Source of the DNA: JAFHCF01 sp048497495
Lineage (GTDB): Bacteria; Pseudomonadota; Alphaproteobacteria; Rhizobiales; Ancalomicrobiaceae
DNA length: 21,784 bases
Direction of reading: 5' to 3'
NCBI GenBank assembly: GCA_048497495.1
Contig: JAFHCF010000230.1
Coordinates: 1-21,784 of the forward strand
Shown in pieces: positions 1-11,055 of the stretch. The notes beneath the pieces are model-generated. The model saw only the letters and a program-made list of their open reading frames with translations, did no database searches and was not told the origin of the DNA. The translations under genes were made by a program, and so were the position numbers. Within the stretch, counting starts at the first letter, position 1. Every line of letters begins with the position of its first letter.

Positions 1-50
1 AGGTCATCCGCGACCTCGGCCTCTACGGCATGAACCTCAAGAAGAAGTGA
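1..50 (+). CDS. 3' end of a transporter subunit, possibly TctC-like binding protein (partial)
   Basis: Only the last 15 codons and the TGA are inside the window; the reading frame runs from base 3. The residues read VIRDLGLYGMNLKKK. The position just before tctA is where tripartite tricarboxylate transporter operons usually carry tctC (periplasmic binding protein) or tctB (small membrane protein). The hydrophilic, lysine-ending tail and the VIRDLG stretch look more like the end of a Bug/TctC binding protein than a hydrophobic TctB tail, but 15 residues cannot decide it. A strong GC hairpin follows at once, as also seen after another binding-protein gene here. That the frame is coding is inferred from context. 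Confidence 0.45.
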   Translation, partial: VIRDLGLYGMNLKKK

Positions 51-62
51 GGCACTCACGGC

Positions 63-94
63 GGGGCGGGTCCGGCTCGGCGCCGGCCCGCCCC
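63..94 (+). terminator. GC-rich hairpin between upstream gene and tctA
   Basis: Bases 63-70 (GGGGCGGG) pair perfectly with 87-94. After a one-base bulge, 72-75 pair with 83-86, leaving a 7-base loop. There is no T-run, so it is either a weak or Rho-assisted terminator or a 3' stabilising hairpin that lets the upstream gene be expressed more than tctA. It lies 12 bases after the upstream stop codon. Confidence 0.5.
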
Positions 95-141
95 CTCGGG
101 CCACCACGATCGGACGCTCGATCGACCCTTCAGAGGCACCC

Positions 142-1626
142 ATGGGTAACCTGCAGCACATCTTGGCGGTATTCCAGCCGCACACCCTGTGGCTCATCGC
201 GCTCGGCACGGCGGGCGGCATCGTCATCGGCGCGCTGCCGGGGCTGACCGCGACCATGGGTGTGGCGTTGCTCATTCCATTGACCTTCGGGATGGATCCG
301 GTGGCCGGTCTCAACATGCTGATCGGCATCTATGTCGGCGGCATCTACGGCGGCTGCATCTCGTCGATCCTGGTCAAGACACCGGGCACCCCGGCATCGG
401 CGGCGACGGTCCTCGACGGATATCCGATGACGCTGAAGGGCGAGGCGGGCCGAGCCCTCGGCATGGCGACCATCGCCTCCTTCGTCGGCGGCATCTTCTC
501 CTCGGTCGTCCTGGCGACGCTCGCCCCGCAACTCGCCGAAATCGCGCTCGAATTCGGACCGGCGCAATATTTCGCGTTGTCGCTCTTCGGCCTGACGATC
601 ATCGCCAGCCTCTCCCACGATCTGCTCAAGGGCCTGATCGCCGGCCTTCTCGGCGTGCTGCTGTCGTGTGTCGGCGGCGATCCGATCAGCGGCGCCTCAC
701 GCTACACCTTCGGTTTCACCGGCTTCGCCTCGGGCTTCGCCTTCACCCCCGCCCTCATCGGCCTCTTCGCCGTCTCGGAGGCCCTCGTCCAGATCGAGAA
801 CATCTTCGAGGAGAAGATCGCGCAGTTGAAGATCGCCGGCATCTGGCCGACGCGTGAGGACATGCGAGCCTCGGCCGGAACGCTGCTGCGCGGCTCGATC
901 ATCGGCACGATCATCGGCATCATCCCGGGAACCGGGTCGGGGACGGCGTCGTGGATCAGCTACAACGAAGCCAAGCGGACCTCGAAGACCCCCGAGAAGT
1001 TCGGCACCGGCTACATCGTCGGTGTCGCGGCGACCGAAAGCGCCAACAACGCGGTGTGTGGCGGCGCTCTGGTCCCGATGCTGGCGCTCGGCATCCCCGG
1101 CGACGTCGTCACCGCCGTCCTCATGGGCGGGCTGATGATCCACGGACTGGCGCCGGGACCGATGCTCTTCCAGGAGCAACCGCAGATCGTCACCGGCATC
1201 TTCGTCGGCTCGTTCATCGCCAACATCTTCATGCTCGTCTTCGGCATGGCCATCATCCGCTACTGTTCGAAAATCCTGATGGTGCCGAAGCGCATCCTCA
1301 CCGTAGCGATCGTGGTTTTCTGCTTCATCGGGTCCTATTCGATCAATATGAATGCGGTCGACATCTACACGATGCTGGGCTTCGGGGTGCTCGGTTACCT
1401 CATGCAGAAGTTCGACTTCTCACAGGCGGCATTGTGCATCGCGCTGATCTTGGGACCATTGGCGGAATCGAACCTGCGCCTCGGCATGATGCGGGTCGAC
1501 AACGACATCCTGGCGTTCGTCGCGAGCCCGATCACCATCGCCTTCCTGCTGCTGACCGTGGTTTCCCTCGCCTGGCCGATCTGGCAACGGCACACCGCTC
1601 GCAAGCGCGCCGCGATCTCCGGCTGA
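142..1626 (+). CDS. tctA: Tripartite tricarboxylate transporter, large membrane subunit TctA
   Basis: A 494-residue, strongly hydrophobic protein of the usual TctA length (about 500 residues), with roughly 10-12 predicted membrane segments in the inner membrane. Family motifs are clear: GALPGLTATMGVALL near residue 32, IYVGGIYGGCISSILVKTPG near 68, ATVLDGYPM near 93, GIIPGTGSGTASW near 260, and ATESANNAVCGGALVPMLALGIPG in the second half followed by a GLAPGP motif. TctA forms the ion-coupled translocation channel and works with TctB and the periplasmic binding protein TctC. No tctB is visible downstream, so it must lie upstream if present. The ATG is preceded by AGAGG five bases away. The substrate is unknown; the downstream aldolase and dehydrogenase suggest a hydroxy- or keto-acid, which is inference. 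Confidence 0.95.
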   Translation: MGNLQHILAVFQPHTLWLIALGTAGGIVIGALPGLTATMGVALLIPLTFGMDPVAGLNMLIGIYVGGIYGGCISSILVKTPGTPASAATVLDGYPMTLKGEAGRALGMATIASFVGGIFSSVVLATLAPQLAEIALEFGPAQYFALSLFGLTIIASLSHDLLKGLIAGLLGVLLSCVGGDPISGASRYTFGFTGFASGFAFTPALIGLFAVSEALVQIENIFEEKIAQLKIAGIWPTREDMRASAGTLLRGSIIGTIIGIIPGTGSGTASWISYNEAKRTSKTPEKFGTGYIVGVAATESANNAVCGGALVPMLALGIPGDVVTAVLMGGLMIHGLAPGPMLFQEQPQIVTGIFVGSFIANIFMLVFGMAIIRYCSKILMVPKRILTVAIVVFCFIGSYSINMNAVDIYTMLGFGVLGYLMQKFDFSQAALCIALILGPLAESNLRLGMMRVDNDILAFVASPITIAFLLLTVVSLAWPIWQRHTARKRAAISG

Positions 1627-1632
1627 GACCCT

Positions 1633-1647
1633 TCCGCCGCCGGCGGA
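1633..1647 (+). repeat. Short inverted repeat after tctA
   Basis: TCCGCC at 1633-1638 and GGCGGA at 1642-1647 form a 6-bp stem with a 3-base loop, seven bases after the tctA stop codon. The surrounding 1627-1690 stretch is full of GCCGCC/GGCGGC repeats that could pair in several alternative ways. Confidence 0.35.
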
Positions 1648-1696
1648 GGGCGGCGCCAAACGACGCCGGCGTCCGCCGCCGGCCTGTTCCCGAAGA

Positions 1697-1723
1697 CCGG
1701 AGCGAGGGGAAACCCCGCTCCGG
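1697..1723 (+). terminator. Hairpin upstream of the DapA-family gene
   Basis: CCGGAGC (1697-1703) pairs with GCTCCGG (1717-1723). Inside it, GGGG (1706-1709) pairs with CCCC (1713-1716) round an AAA loop, with a two-base GA bulge. No T-run follows. It sits 9 bases before the ribosome binding site of the next gene, so it could act as an intercistronic stabiliser or modulate translation rather than end transcription. Confidence 0.45.
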
Positions 1724-1743
1724 CGCCACCCGGAGGTCCTCCC

Positions 1744-2631
1744 ATGAACGAACGTCTTCCCTTCGTCGCCCTGGTCACCTGCTTCGACGACGACGAGGCC
1801 ATCGACTACGCGGCGGTGCGCCGCCAGGTGCGCCGTCAGGTCACCGCCGGCAACAACATCCTGGCCTGCGGCACCAACGGCGACTTCACCAGCCTGACCT
1901 TCGAGGAGAAGGTCCGACTGTGTTCGGAGATCGTCGAGGAGGCCGACGGCAAGGTGAAGGTCTTCGCCAACATCGGTCTTCCCTCGACTCACGAGACGCT
2001 GATGCTCGGCCGGGAGGTGGCGAGGACCGGCGTCGACGCCTTCGCGGTGATCACCCCCTATTTCATCGGCTGCACCCAGGACGGGCTCTTCGCCCACTTC
2101 ACCCGGGTCGCCGACACCCTGTCGTTGCCGATCTACCTCTACGACATCCCGGCGCGGACTCAGAACCACATCGAGCCAGCGACCGCCGCCCGCCTCGCCG
2201 ACCACCCGAACATCCTCGGAATCAAGGACAGCGGCGGCGGACGGGAGAGCCTCGACGCCTATCTCGAGATCGCCGCCGGCCACGATGCCTTCGACGTCTT
2301 CTCCGGGCCCGATTCGCTGGTGTTCTACGCCCTTTCCAAGGGTGCGAAGGGCTGCATCTCGGGCCTCGCCAACGTCATGCCGAAGGTCGCGAATGCCATC
2401 TGCGCGAGGTTCGCGGCCGGCGATCTCGCGGCGGCCGAGGCCGAGCAGGCGCGCTTCACCGCGCTGCGCGTCGATCTCTACGCGCTCGGCTACCCACCGG
2501 CGATGGTCAAGCGCGCCCTCTGGCTGATGGATCCGAGCGTCGGGGCGAGCCGGCAGCCGGCCCTGATCTCGACGCCGGATCTCGACGCGAAGATCCGCGT
2601 CATCCTCGACGCGCACGGCATCGCCGAGTGA
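1744..2631 (+). CDS. DapA/N-acetylneuraminate lyase family Schiff-base aldolase or dehydratase
   Basis: 295 residues, the normal length for this class I aldolase (TIM barrel) family. The Schiff-base lysine is Lys161 in GIKDSGG, the catalytic tyrosine Tyr133 in YLYDIPARTQ, and Arg138 follows in the same motif, numbered as in E. coli DapA. The usual GTTGE loop reads GTNGDF (residues 43-48), so the second threonine of the DapA proton relay is Asn. This and the catabolic neighbourhood argue against a housekeeping dihydrodipicolinate synthase and for a family member acting on a 2-keto acid, such as keto-deoxy-sugar-acid dehydratase or aldolase or a hydratase-aldolase. Cytoplasmic. The ATG follows GGAGG by 7 bases. 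It is 16 bases upstream of the dehydrogenase gene, so the two are surely co-transcribed. The exact substrate cannot be read from the sequence. Confidence 0.9.
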   Translation: MNERLPFVALVTCFDDDEAIDYAAVRRQVRRQVTAGNNILACGTNGDFTSLTFEEKVRLCSEIVEEADGKVKVFANIGLPSTHETLMLGREVARTGVDAFAVITPYFIGCTQDGLFAHFTRVADTLSLPIYLYDIPARTQNHIEPATAARLADHPNILGIKDSGGGRESLDAYLEIAAGHDAFDVFSGPDSLVFYALSKGAKGCISGLANVMPKVANAICARFAAGDLAAAEAEQARFTALRVDLYALGYPPAMVKRALWLMDPSVGASRQPALISTPDLDAKIRVILDAHGIAE

Positions 2632-2647
2632 GGCAGGGAGAGGTTTC

Positions 2648-3610
2648 ATGACCCACATGGTGATCAGTCTCGGTGGGCCGGTGGCTCCCGAAGGCGAGAA
2701 GATCTTCGAGGCGGCGGGGGTGACCTCGCTCGCCACCGGCCCCTACCCGAAGAAGGAGGAGATCGTCGCTCTCCTCGCCGAGAAGCAGCCCGATGCCCTG
2801 GTCGTGCGCCTGGTCGAGCGGATCGACGAGGACATCATGAAGGCGTCGGCGAAGTTGAAGGTGGTCGCCAAGCACGGCGCCGGCACCAACGACATCGACG
2901 TCGCGGCCGCTGCCGCGCTCGGCATCCCGGTCTTGGCGGCGGTCGGCGCCAATGCCCATTCGGTCGCCGAACACGCGCTCGCCCTGATGCTCTGCCTCGT
3001 CAAGGACCTGCGCAACCAGGACGCCTTCGTGCGCGGCGGCGGCTGGGAGAAGAAGACCTATCGCGGTCACGAGTTGCGTGGCCGCGCACTCGGCCTCGTC
3101 GGCATCGGCATGATCGGCCGTGCCTTCGCGGCGATGGTCCAGCCCCTCGGCATGTCGGTCGTCGCCTACGATCCCTTCGCTCCCGCCGAGGCCTTCGGCC
3201 CGCACGTCGCACGATGCCCCGACCTCGACACGCTGCTCGCCACCAGCGACGTGGTGAGCCTCCATTGTCCGCTGACGGCCGGGACTCGCGGTCTGATCGG
3301 ATCGCGCGAACTGCGATCGATGAGGAAGGAGGCGATCCTTCTCAACACCGCCCGCGGCGAACTGGTCGACGAGCCCTCCCTCATCGCCGCTCTCACGGCC
3401 GGGACGATCGCCGGCGCCGGGCTGGACACCTTCTCGCCGGAGCCGCCGGCCCGCGACAACCCGCTGTGGGCGCTGCCCAACCTGATCGTCAGCCCGCATG
3501 TCGGCGGCGTCACCGAGGAAGCGCGGCGCGAGGTCTCGTCGATGACCTGCCGCAACGTCGTGGCGCTGCTCGAAGGCCGAGACCTGCATCCGCGCTACTT
3601 CGTCCGCTGA
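2648..3610 (+). CDS. D-isomer-specific 2-hydroxyacid dehydrogenase (NAD-dependent, SerA/GhrB-like)
   Basis: 320 residues, normal for the family. The Rossmann motif is GIGMIG at 152-157 (family GxGxxG), followed by an acidic Asp175 in VVAYDPF, which suggests NAD rather than NADP. The catalytic triad is complete: Arg236 in NTARGELVDE, Glu265 in FSPEPP and His284 in SPHVGG. There is no C-terminal ACT or other regulatory domain, so it is not a full-length regulated SerA. The enzyme interconverts a D-2-hydroxyacid and the 2-keto acid in the cytoplasm. Placed directly after an aldolase-family gene and tctA, it probably oxidises or reduces the acid the operon takes up or the keto acid the aldolase releases. 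The GGGAGAGG ribosome binding site overlaps the short intergenic gap. Confidence 0.92.
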   Translation: MTHMVISLGGPVAPEGEKIFEAAGVTSLATGPYPKKEEIVALLAEKQPDALVVRLVERIDEDIMKASAKLKVVAKHGAGTNDIDVAAAAALGIPVLAAVGANAHSVAEHALALMLCLVKDLRNQDAFVRGGGWEKKTYRGHELRGRALGLVGIGMIGRAFAAMVQPLGMSVVAYDPFAPAEAFGPHVARCPDLDTLLATSDVVSLHCPLTAGTRGLIGSRELRSMRKEAILLNTARGELVDEPSLIAALTAGTIAGAGLDTFSPEPPARDNPLWALPNLIVSPHVGGVTEEARREVSSMTCRNVVALLEGRDLHPRYFVR

Positions 3611-4172
3611 AGGTTCGGTCGGCCTACTCATGACGAACGCGACCGCATGGGGTCTCGACCCACGCCCCCGCGAGGGGCGACTTGCTCTTGGTCGACAATT
3701 CCGGTCGGTCCGATCCGTACCGGGTTCGGCGCGGGACTTGCCCGAATATCGCTCGAGGCCGGTTTGGAGGTCCCTCTTTCGCCGCGAGAAATCCTGACGC
3801 ACCTCGATGGGCGCGGCGAATTCGTCGAACTCATGAACGACACTCCTCGCCGGGTGGGAGGGGGCTTCGATCGGTCGGGCCGCCGACCTCGGAAGGATCA
3901 CCCGAACCCGAGTTCGCGGCGCCGCTCCCCCCCGGTCCTTCGGCAGATCGGCGGTGACCGACAACTGTTCGGTGTGGAGCTCGAGCGGTCGGCGCCCGTC
4001 GCGGATCGCCGTGATGACGGCCGGGGCGCGGAAGCCGAGGCGCCTCGAGGTCGAAGCTCGGTTCGATGTCCGCGGATCCGGTGGAGCGCCGATGCGGCGC
4101 GCCAAAATCGGGCGCATCCTGGCGAACAGGCCGAACGGACGCGAGCCATGGGCCCTGGATCGGGAGAGACTC
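3611..4172. other. 562-base intergenic stretch without a convincing gene
   Basis: Open frames in both directions exist here, but their translations are rich in Arg, Pro and Ser, lack recognisable motifs and have no well-placed ribosome binding site. They look like chance frames in GC-rich DNA. A small hairpin (CGCCCC at 3663-3668 with GGGGCG at 3674-3679, 5-base loop) lies 53 bases after the dehydrogenase stop and could end the upstream operon. The promoter for the VIT-family gene must lie in the right part, but I see no clear -35/-10 pair. Confidence 0.5.
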
Positions 4173-4868
4173 ATGAGACGCCCTCACATCGAACGTCACC
4201 TCGTCACCCGCATCGGTTGGCTGCGCGCCGCCGTGCTCGGCGCCAATGACGGCATCGTCTCGACGGCGAGCCTGATCCTCGGCGTGGCGGCGGCTTCCGC
4301 CGCGACCTCCGAGGTCCTCGTCGCCGGCACCGCGGGGCTGGTCGCCGGTGCCATGTCGATGGCGGCCGGCGAATATGTCTCGGTCAGTTCGCAATCCGAT
4401 ACCGAAGCCGCCGATCTGGCGCGCGAGTCGAGGGAACTCGTCTCTCAGCCGGCCTTCGAGCACGAGGAACTGGCGCAGATCTACGTGGCGCGCGGCGTCG
4501 AGCTCGAATTGGCGCGCGAGGTCGCGGACCAATTGATGGCCAAGGATGCGCTGGGGGCACACGCCCATGACGAACTCGGCCTGTCGGAGGCGACCACCGC
4601 GCGACCGATCCAGGCGGCGCTGACCTCCGCGGCGAGTTTCGCCGTGGGCGCGGCCATGCCGCTCCTGATGGTGGTGGTGGTGCCCTCGGCGCGCCTCATC
4701 CCGGTGGTGACGATCGCCTCGTTGCTCTTCCTCGCCCTGCTCGGCGCGGTCGGCGCTCGCGCCGGCGGGGCGAACGTCGTCCGGGCCACGGTGCGCGTCA
4801 CCTTCTGGGGCGCGATCGCCATGGCGGCGACGGCGGGAATCGGCGCGCTGGTCGGCACGGCGGTATGA
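4173..4868 (+). CDS. VIT1/CCC1-family iron/manganese transporter
   Basis: 231 residues, typical of bacterial VIT-family proteins. The first membrane helix carries the signature GANDGIVSTASLILGVAAAS (residues 23-42) with the conserved Asp26. The second helix is AGLVAGAMSMAAGEYVSVSS (54-73). Residues 76-140 form the acidic cytoplasmic region, with many Glu residues and an IYVARG motif, as in the metal-binding domain of the family. Three further hydrophobic segments (about 146-171, 176-196, 209-230) follow. Members move Fe2+ or Mn2+ out of the cytoplasm, usually by proton antiport, protecting against metal excess. The ATG at 4173 is chosen because GGGAGAG precedes it and the homologous start motif follows. 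The upstream in-frame extension has no family similarity. It appears to be a single-gene unit. Confidence 0.9.
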   Translation: MRRPHIERHLVTRIGWLRAAVLGANDGIVSTASLILGVAAASAATSEVLVAGTAGLVAGAMSMAAGEYVSVSSQSDTEAADLARESRELVSQPAFEHEELAQIYVARGVELELAREVADQLMAKDALGAHAHDELGLSEATTARPIQAALTSAASFAVGAAMPLLMVVVVPSARLIPVVTIASLLFLALLGAVGARAGGANVVRATVRVTFWGAIAMAATAGIGALVGTAV

Positions 4869-4908
4869 CGGTGGTGATCATCCGGCGGCTGATCGATGGG
4901 AGGCTGGC

Positions 4909-5442
4909 ATGGCAAACCGGTGGACCCGCGTGTGGCTCGGCCGCGGCCGGGTGAAGGCCTATTGGAGGTATTTCCGCAAGTCCGGCGCGACGGTGATCGA
5001 AGACGGGGGTGATCGGACTCCGATCTTCGTCGGGATCACGGTGAGACGTGCCGGCGCGCGCCGGTCGGCGAGAGCGCCGGCGGGGTCTGGACCCCGGCCT
5101 TCGGGGATGGGTAGATTCCGACCCTGCCCGACGGTGCCGCGGCCTGTACGCTCAGAGGAACAATATCGATATTTCCATCGGTCCTCATCGCGCCTCGAAC
5201 TTCCAGTGAAGTATCGGCGACTGGTCGATACCGGTGACAATGACGGGCGCGGCGATGTCGACGGACAGGTCCAGACGGGTCGACGACACCGAGAAGATGC
5301 CCGGCGGGGCATCGACCGAGCGTTTCGAGGCGCATCTCGGCATTGCCGCTCACCCTGGGGTTCGATTTTTGAACGGGTGCGTCCTGCGTCTCCTCGCGGT
5401 TCATGCCGCCCTCGACGGGGCGGCGGCCGAGGTCGGGGATAG
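4909..5442 (+). CDS. Doubtful hypothetical protein
   Basis: Not recognised. The only strong point is the start: ATG at 4909 follows GGGAGG by 7 bases, 40 bases after the VIT-family stop. The first 46 residues look protein-like (MANRWTRVWLGRGRVKAYW... with a basic, aromatic composition). From about residue 48 on, the translation is an Arg/Ser/Pro/Gly-rich string typical of a non-coding frame. It could be a short gene disrupted by a frameshift near residue 45, or not a gene at all. Confidence 0.2.
   Translation: MANRWTRVWLGRGRVKAYWRYFRKSGATVIEDGGDRTPIFVGITVRRAGARRSARAPAGSGPRPSGMGRFRPCPTVPRPVRSEEQYRYFHRSSSRLELPVKYRRLVDTGDNDGRGDVDGQVQTGRRHREDARRGIDRAFRGASRHCRSPWGSIFERVRPASPRGSCRPRRGGGRGRG
5162..5173. 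promoter_or_regulatory. 12-base perfect palindrome in an AT-richer patch
   Basis: AATATCGATATT reads the same on both strands and stands out in otherwise GC-rich DNA. It could be an operator half or part of a promoter for the frame at 5255. There is no further support. Confidence 0.25.
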
Positions 5443-5698
5443 GTTCGGGCGCATCGCCGTGTGGGCTCGGAACCCTGGCCCCGGGAGCGTCGCCCACGCC
5501 CCATCCGCTTTCGGCCGATCGATCGGCGAGGCCGTCGGCTCGGCCATCGCACCCGGTGACGCCGACGCGACCTACGTGCTCACCGGCGTTCCTTGCGACA
5601 TGGACCGAGAGCTCTGGGTGGTCGACACCCTGTTCGGGTCGCGAAGGGAAAAGGTGCCGGTCTCCACTCGAAAACCCGCACGCGCGCCACATGTGTAG
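5255..5698 (+). CDS. Hypothetical protein, uncertain
   Basis: Not recognised. The 147-residue frame has a fair codon bias (many third-position G/C) and ordinary-looking composition, including FEAHLGIAAHPGVRFLNGCV, GRSIGEAVGSAIA and LTGVPCDMDRELWVVDTLF. It has a mix of hydrophobic and charged residues, but no signal peptide, membrane segment or family motif that I can name. No good ribosome binding site precedes either ATG (5234 or 5255). It could be a lineage-specific gene, a decayed gene or a chance frame. Confidence 0.3.
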   Translation: MSTDRSRRVDDTEKMPGGASTERFEAHLGIAAHPGVRFLNGCVLRLLAVHAALDGAAAEVGDRFGRIAVWARNPGPGSVAHAPSAFGRSIGEAVGSAIAPGDADATYVLTGVPCDMDRELWVVDTLFGSRREKVPVSTRKPARAPHV

Positions 5699-5806
5699 TG
5701 CGAACGACACCGGCGTCGCCTGCCGCCGACATGAGCCGAGGCTCGAAGGATGTCGCGACGGGTTCCCCCCGAGAGGGGCGGTCGATCCCTGCCATGCGAG
5801 GACTCC

Positions 5807-8524
<2,718 letters not shown>

Positions 8525-8599
8525 GCCGACCGCCGGCCTCCCCACGGTTCTGGCGCGTTCCGCGTGCCGGAGCCCCCTCCCCGCCCTCGAGGACCGCCC

Positions 8600-10000
<1,401 letters not shown>

Positions 10001-10053
10001 GGATCGCGGCCGTGCCGGCGACGATCGGCGACGGTCGAACCGATGGCTTCGTT

Positions 10054-10082
10054 CGCGGCCCGATGACGGCGCGCGGGCCGCG
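10054..10082. terminator. Probable bidirectional terminator hairpin between fumC and a convergent small gene
   Basis: CGCGGCCCG (10054-10062) pairs perfectly with CGGGCCGCG (10074-10082) round an 11-base loop. It sits in the 86-base gap between two convergent stop codons, where it could serve both strands. There is no T-run on either side, so it may need Rho or act as a weak terminator. Confidence 0.55.
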
Positions 10083-10086
10083 GTCG

Positions 10087-10308
10087 TCAGAGGCCGAGCA
10101 CGCCTTCTTCGGTCGACGGTGGGTGCAGGGTGAGGGTCGATTCCTCGACGGCACGCTCGAACGCTTCGGTATTGTCGCGGACGTGATAGCTACGGATCGC
10201 ATGCTCGACCGGCATCACCTTGATCACCGTGCAGAGATGCGGGAGGCCGTCGGGACGATCGGTGCAGGAGACGACGTCTCCCACCGTGAAGGCGAGATTG
10301 CGGGCCAT
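10087..10308 (-). CDS. Small hypothetical protein, 73 residues
   Basis: Not assigned to a named family. It starts at an ATG and its composition is normal for a real protein: FTVGDVVSCTDRPDGLPHLCTVIKV, then RSYHVRDNTEAFERAVEESTL. The pattern (a GDVV strand, a VIKVMP strand, then a YHVR...E.FERAV.ES.L stretch) resembles a group of short alphaproteobacterial proteins of unknown function that read roughly as vG..V....Y.V...LP....YrI....E..eRvv.EseL. That resemblance is from memory. No signal or membrane segment; two Cys residues (15 and 26). It is the last gene of a minus-strand run. Confidence 0.7.
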   Translation of the reverse strand: MARNLAFTVGDVVSCTDRPDGLPHLCTVIKVMPVEHAIRSYHVRDNTEAFERAVEESTLTLHPPSTEEGVLGL

Positions 10309-10388
10309 TGGGGAACTGCTTTCCGGTTCGGCGTGGTTCGCGGCCGGTTTCGATAGTCACGGCGGACGATCGCGCGTGGAACGGCGGG

Positions 10389-10535
10389 TCACCGCTTTTC
10401 GATGGATATGCCTTGGTCGTTGACGCGGATCTCGACGCCTTCGGTCTTCTGGCGCTCGCGCCAGAGTTGATAGCCGAAGACCACCGAGGTGACGGCGAGC
10501 ACGACCGCGACGACGTAGACGAGATTGCGGGTCAT
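10389..10535 (-). CDS. Small single-pass membrane protein, 48 residues
   Basis: The translation starts MTRNLVYVVAVVLAVTSVVFGYQ: a short positively charged N-terminus, one membrane helix (about residues 5-22), then a soluble tail WRERQKTEGVEIRVNDQGISIEKR. The ATG at 10535 is preceded by GGGAAGG about 10 bases upstream; starting further up adds a charged stretch without similarity. Short alphaproteobacterial proteins with one helix followed by a YQ...E.KTEGVEI and a terminal ISIEKK-like tail are, from memory, common and uncharacterised. The sequence predicts an inner-membrane protein with the tail on either side. No function is known to me. Confidence 0.7.
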   Translation of the reverse strand: MTRNLVYVVAVVLAVTSVVFGYQLWRERQKTEGVEIRVNDQGISIEKR

Positions 10536-10677
10536 CGACGAAACCTTCCCTCGCCCATTTCCCCTCGAGCGAGCCGAGAGCGACCTCTCGCGAGGCATGC
10601 GACGTCGAAGGGAGCGACGCCGGCGGATCGAACTTCTCTGGGACGACCCTGACAGCGGCGCGGGGTCCTCGGCAGGA

Positions 10678-10720
10678 TCGGAAACTACTCGAGCGAAGCC
10701 ACCCCGTCGGGCAACGGCGT
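10678..10720. repeat. Two-part direct repeat, copy 1 (downstream of cbpM)
   Basis: TCGGAAACTACTCGAG (10678-10693) and CGGGCAACGGCGT (10708-10720) both recur in the same order and orientation at 12074-12089 and 12136-12148. The spacer between the two parts is 14 bases here. The two copies lie on either side of cbpA-cbpM. Confidence 0.6.
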
Positions 10721-10746
10721 TCCTCCCGCGCCGAACCAGGGATCGA

Positions 10747-11055
10747 TCACGTGGCCGGCGGATCGGCGCAGACCTCCGCCGGATCGAGACCGGCGCGCTC
10801 CGCGAGCGCCCGCAGACGTCGCCTGAGGTCGTAGATCTGGTCGAGCAACGACAGGACGACCGGAAGCGCCGCCTCGTCGACGTCCATGTCGTCGCGCAGC
10901 GTCTGGATCAACCGCACCCGGGCGACGTCGATGTCGCGGAAGAGCAATCCCTCGGGTGTTTCGTCCGCGCGGACCCAGGAATTGATGATCCAACGGTCGA
11001 GATCTCGACGCCGAAGACCGGGTGTCCGAGTGACGACGACTTCGATGTCGATCAT
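10747..11055 (-). CDS. cbpM: CbpM-like co-chaperone modulator
   Basis: 102 residues, the length of CbpM/YccV-type MerR-like modulators. The translation begins MIDIEVVVTRTPGLRRRDLDRWI with an N-terminal strand-helix region (a Trp-containing RWIINSWVR stretch), then IDVARVRLIQTLRDDMDVDE and a long C-terminal helix LLDQIYDLRRRLRALAERAG. CbpM binds the J domain of CbpA and inhibits it in E. coli. The start codon overlaps the cbpA stop as ATGA (11052-11055), so translation is coupled and the partner assignment is strong. Sequence similarity within this family is weak, so the identification leans on length, the MerR-like pattern and the coupling. Confidence 0.85.
   Translation of the reverse strand: MIDIEVVVTRTPGLRRRDLDRWIINSWVRADETPEGLLFRDIDVARVRLIQTLRDDMDVDEAALPVVLSLLDQIYDLRRRLRALAERAGLDPAEVCADPPAT

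Larger units (their letters stand above)
4869..5806. other. 938-base stretch with little coding signal and scattered palindromes
   Basis: Nothing here has a recognisable family. Visible items are a possible short gene starting at 4909, a better-looking but motif-free frame at 5255-5698, a perfect 12-base palindrome AATATCGATATT (5162-5173), and an inverted repeat GTATCG (5211-5216)/CGATAC (5226-5231). Base use is more mixed than in the neighbouring genes. The acnA promoter should lie at the right end, but I cannot assign -35/-10 boxes with any confidence. Confidence 0.5.

Noticed and set aside
951..2651. A 566-residue plus-strand frame across tctA and the DapA-family gene
   Set aside because: It is out of frame with two well-supported genes and reads as Arg-rich low-complexity sequence.
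3831..4568. A 245-residue minus-strand frame over the VIT-family gene and the empty region
   Set aside because: It is antisense to the transporter and lacks any recognisable domain or ribosome binding site.
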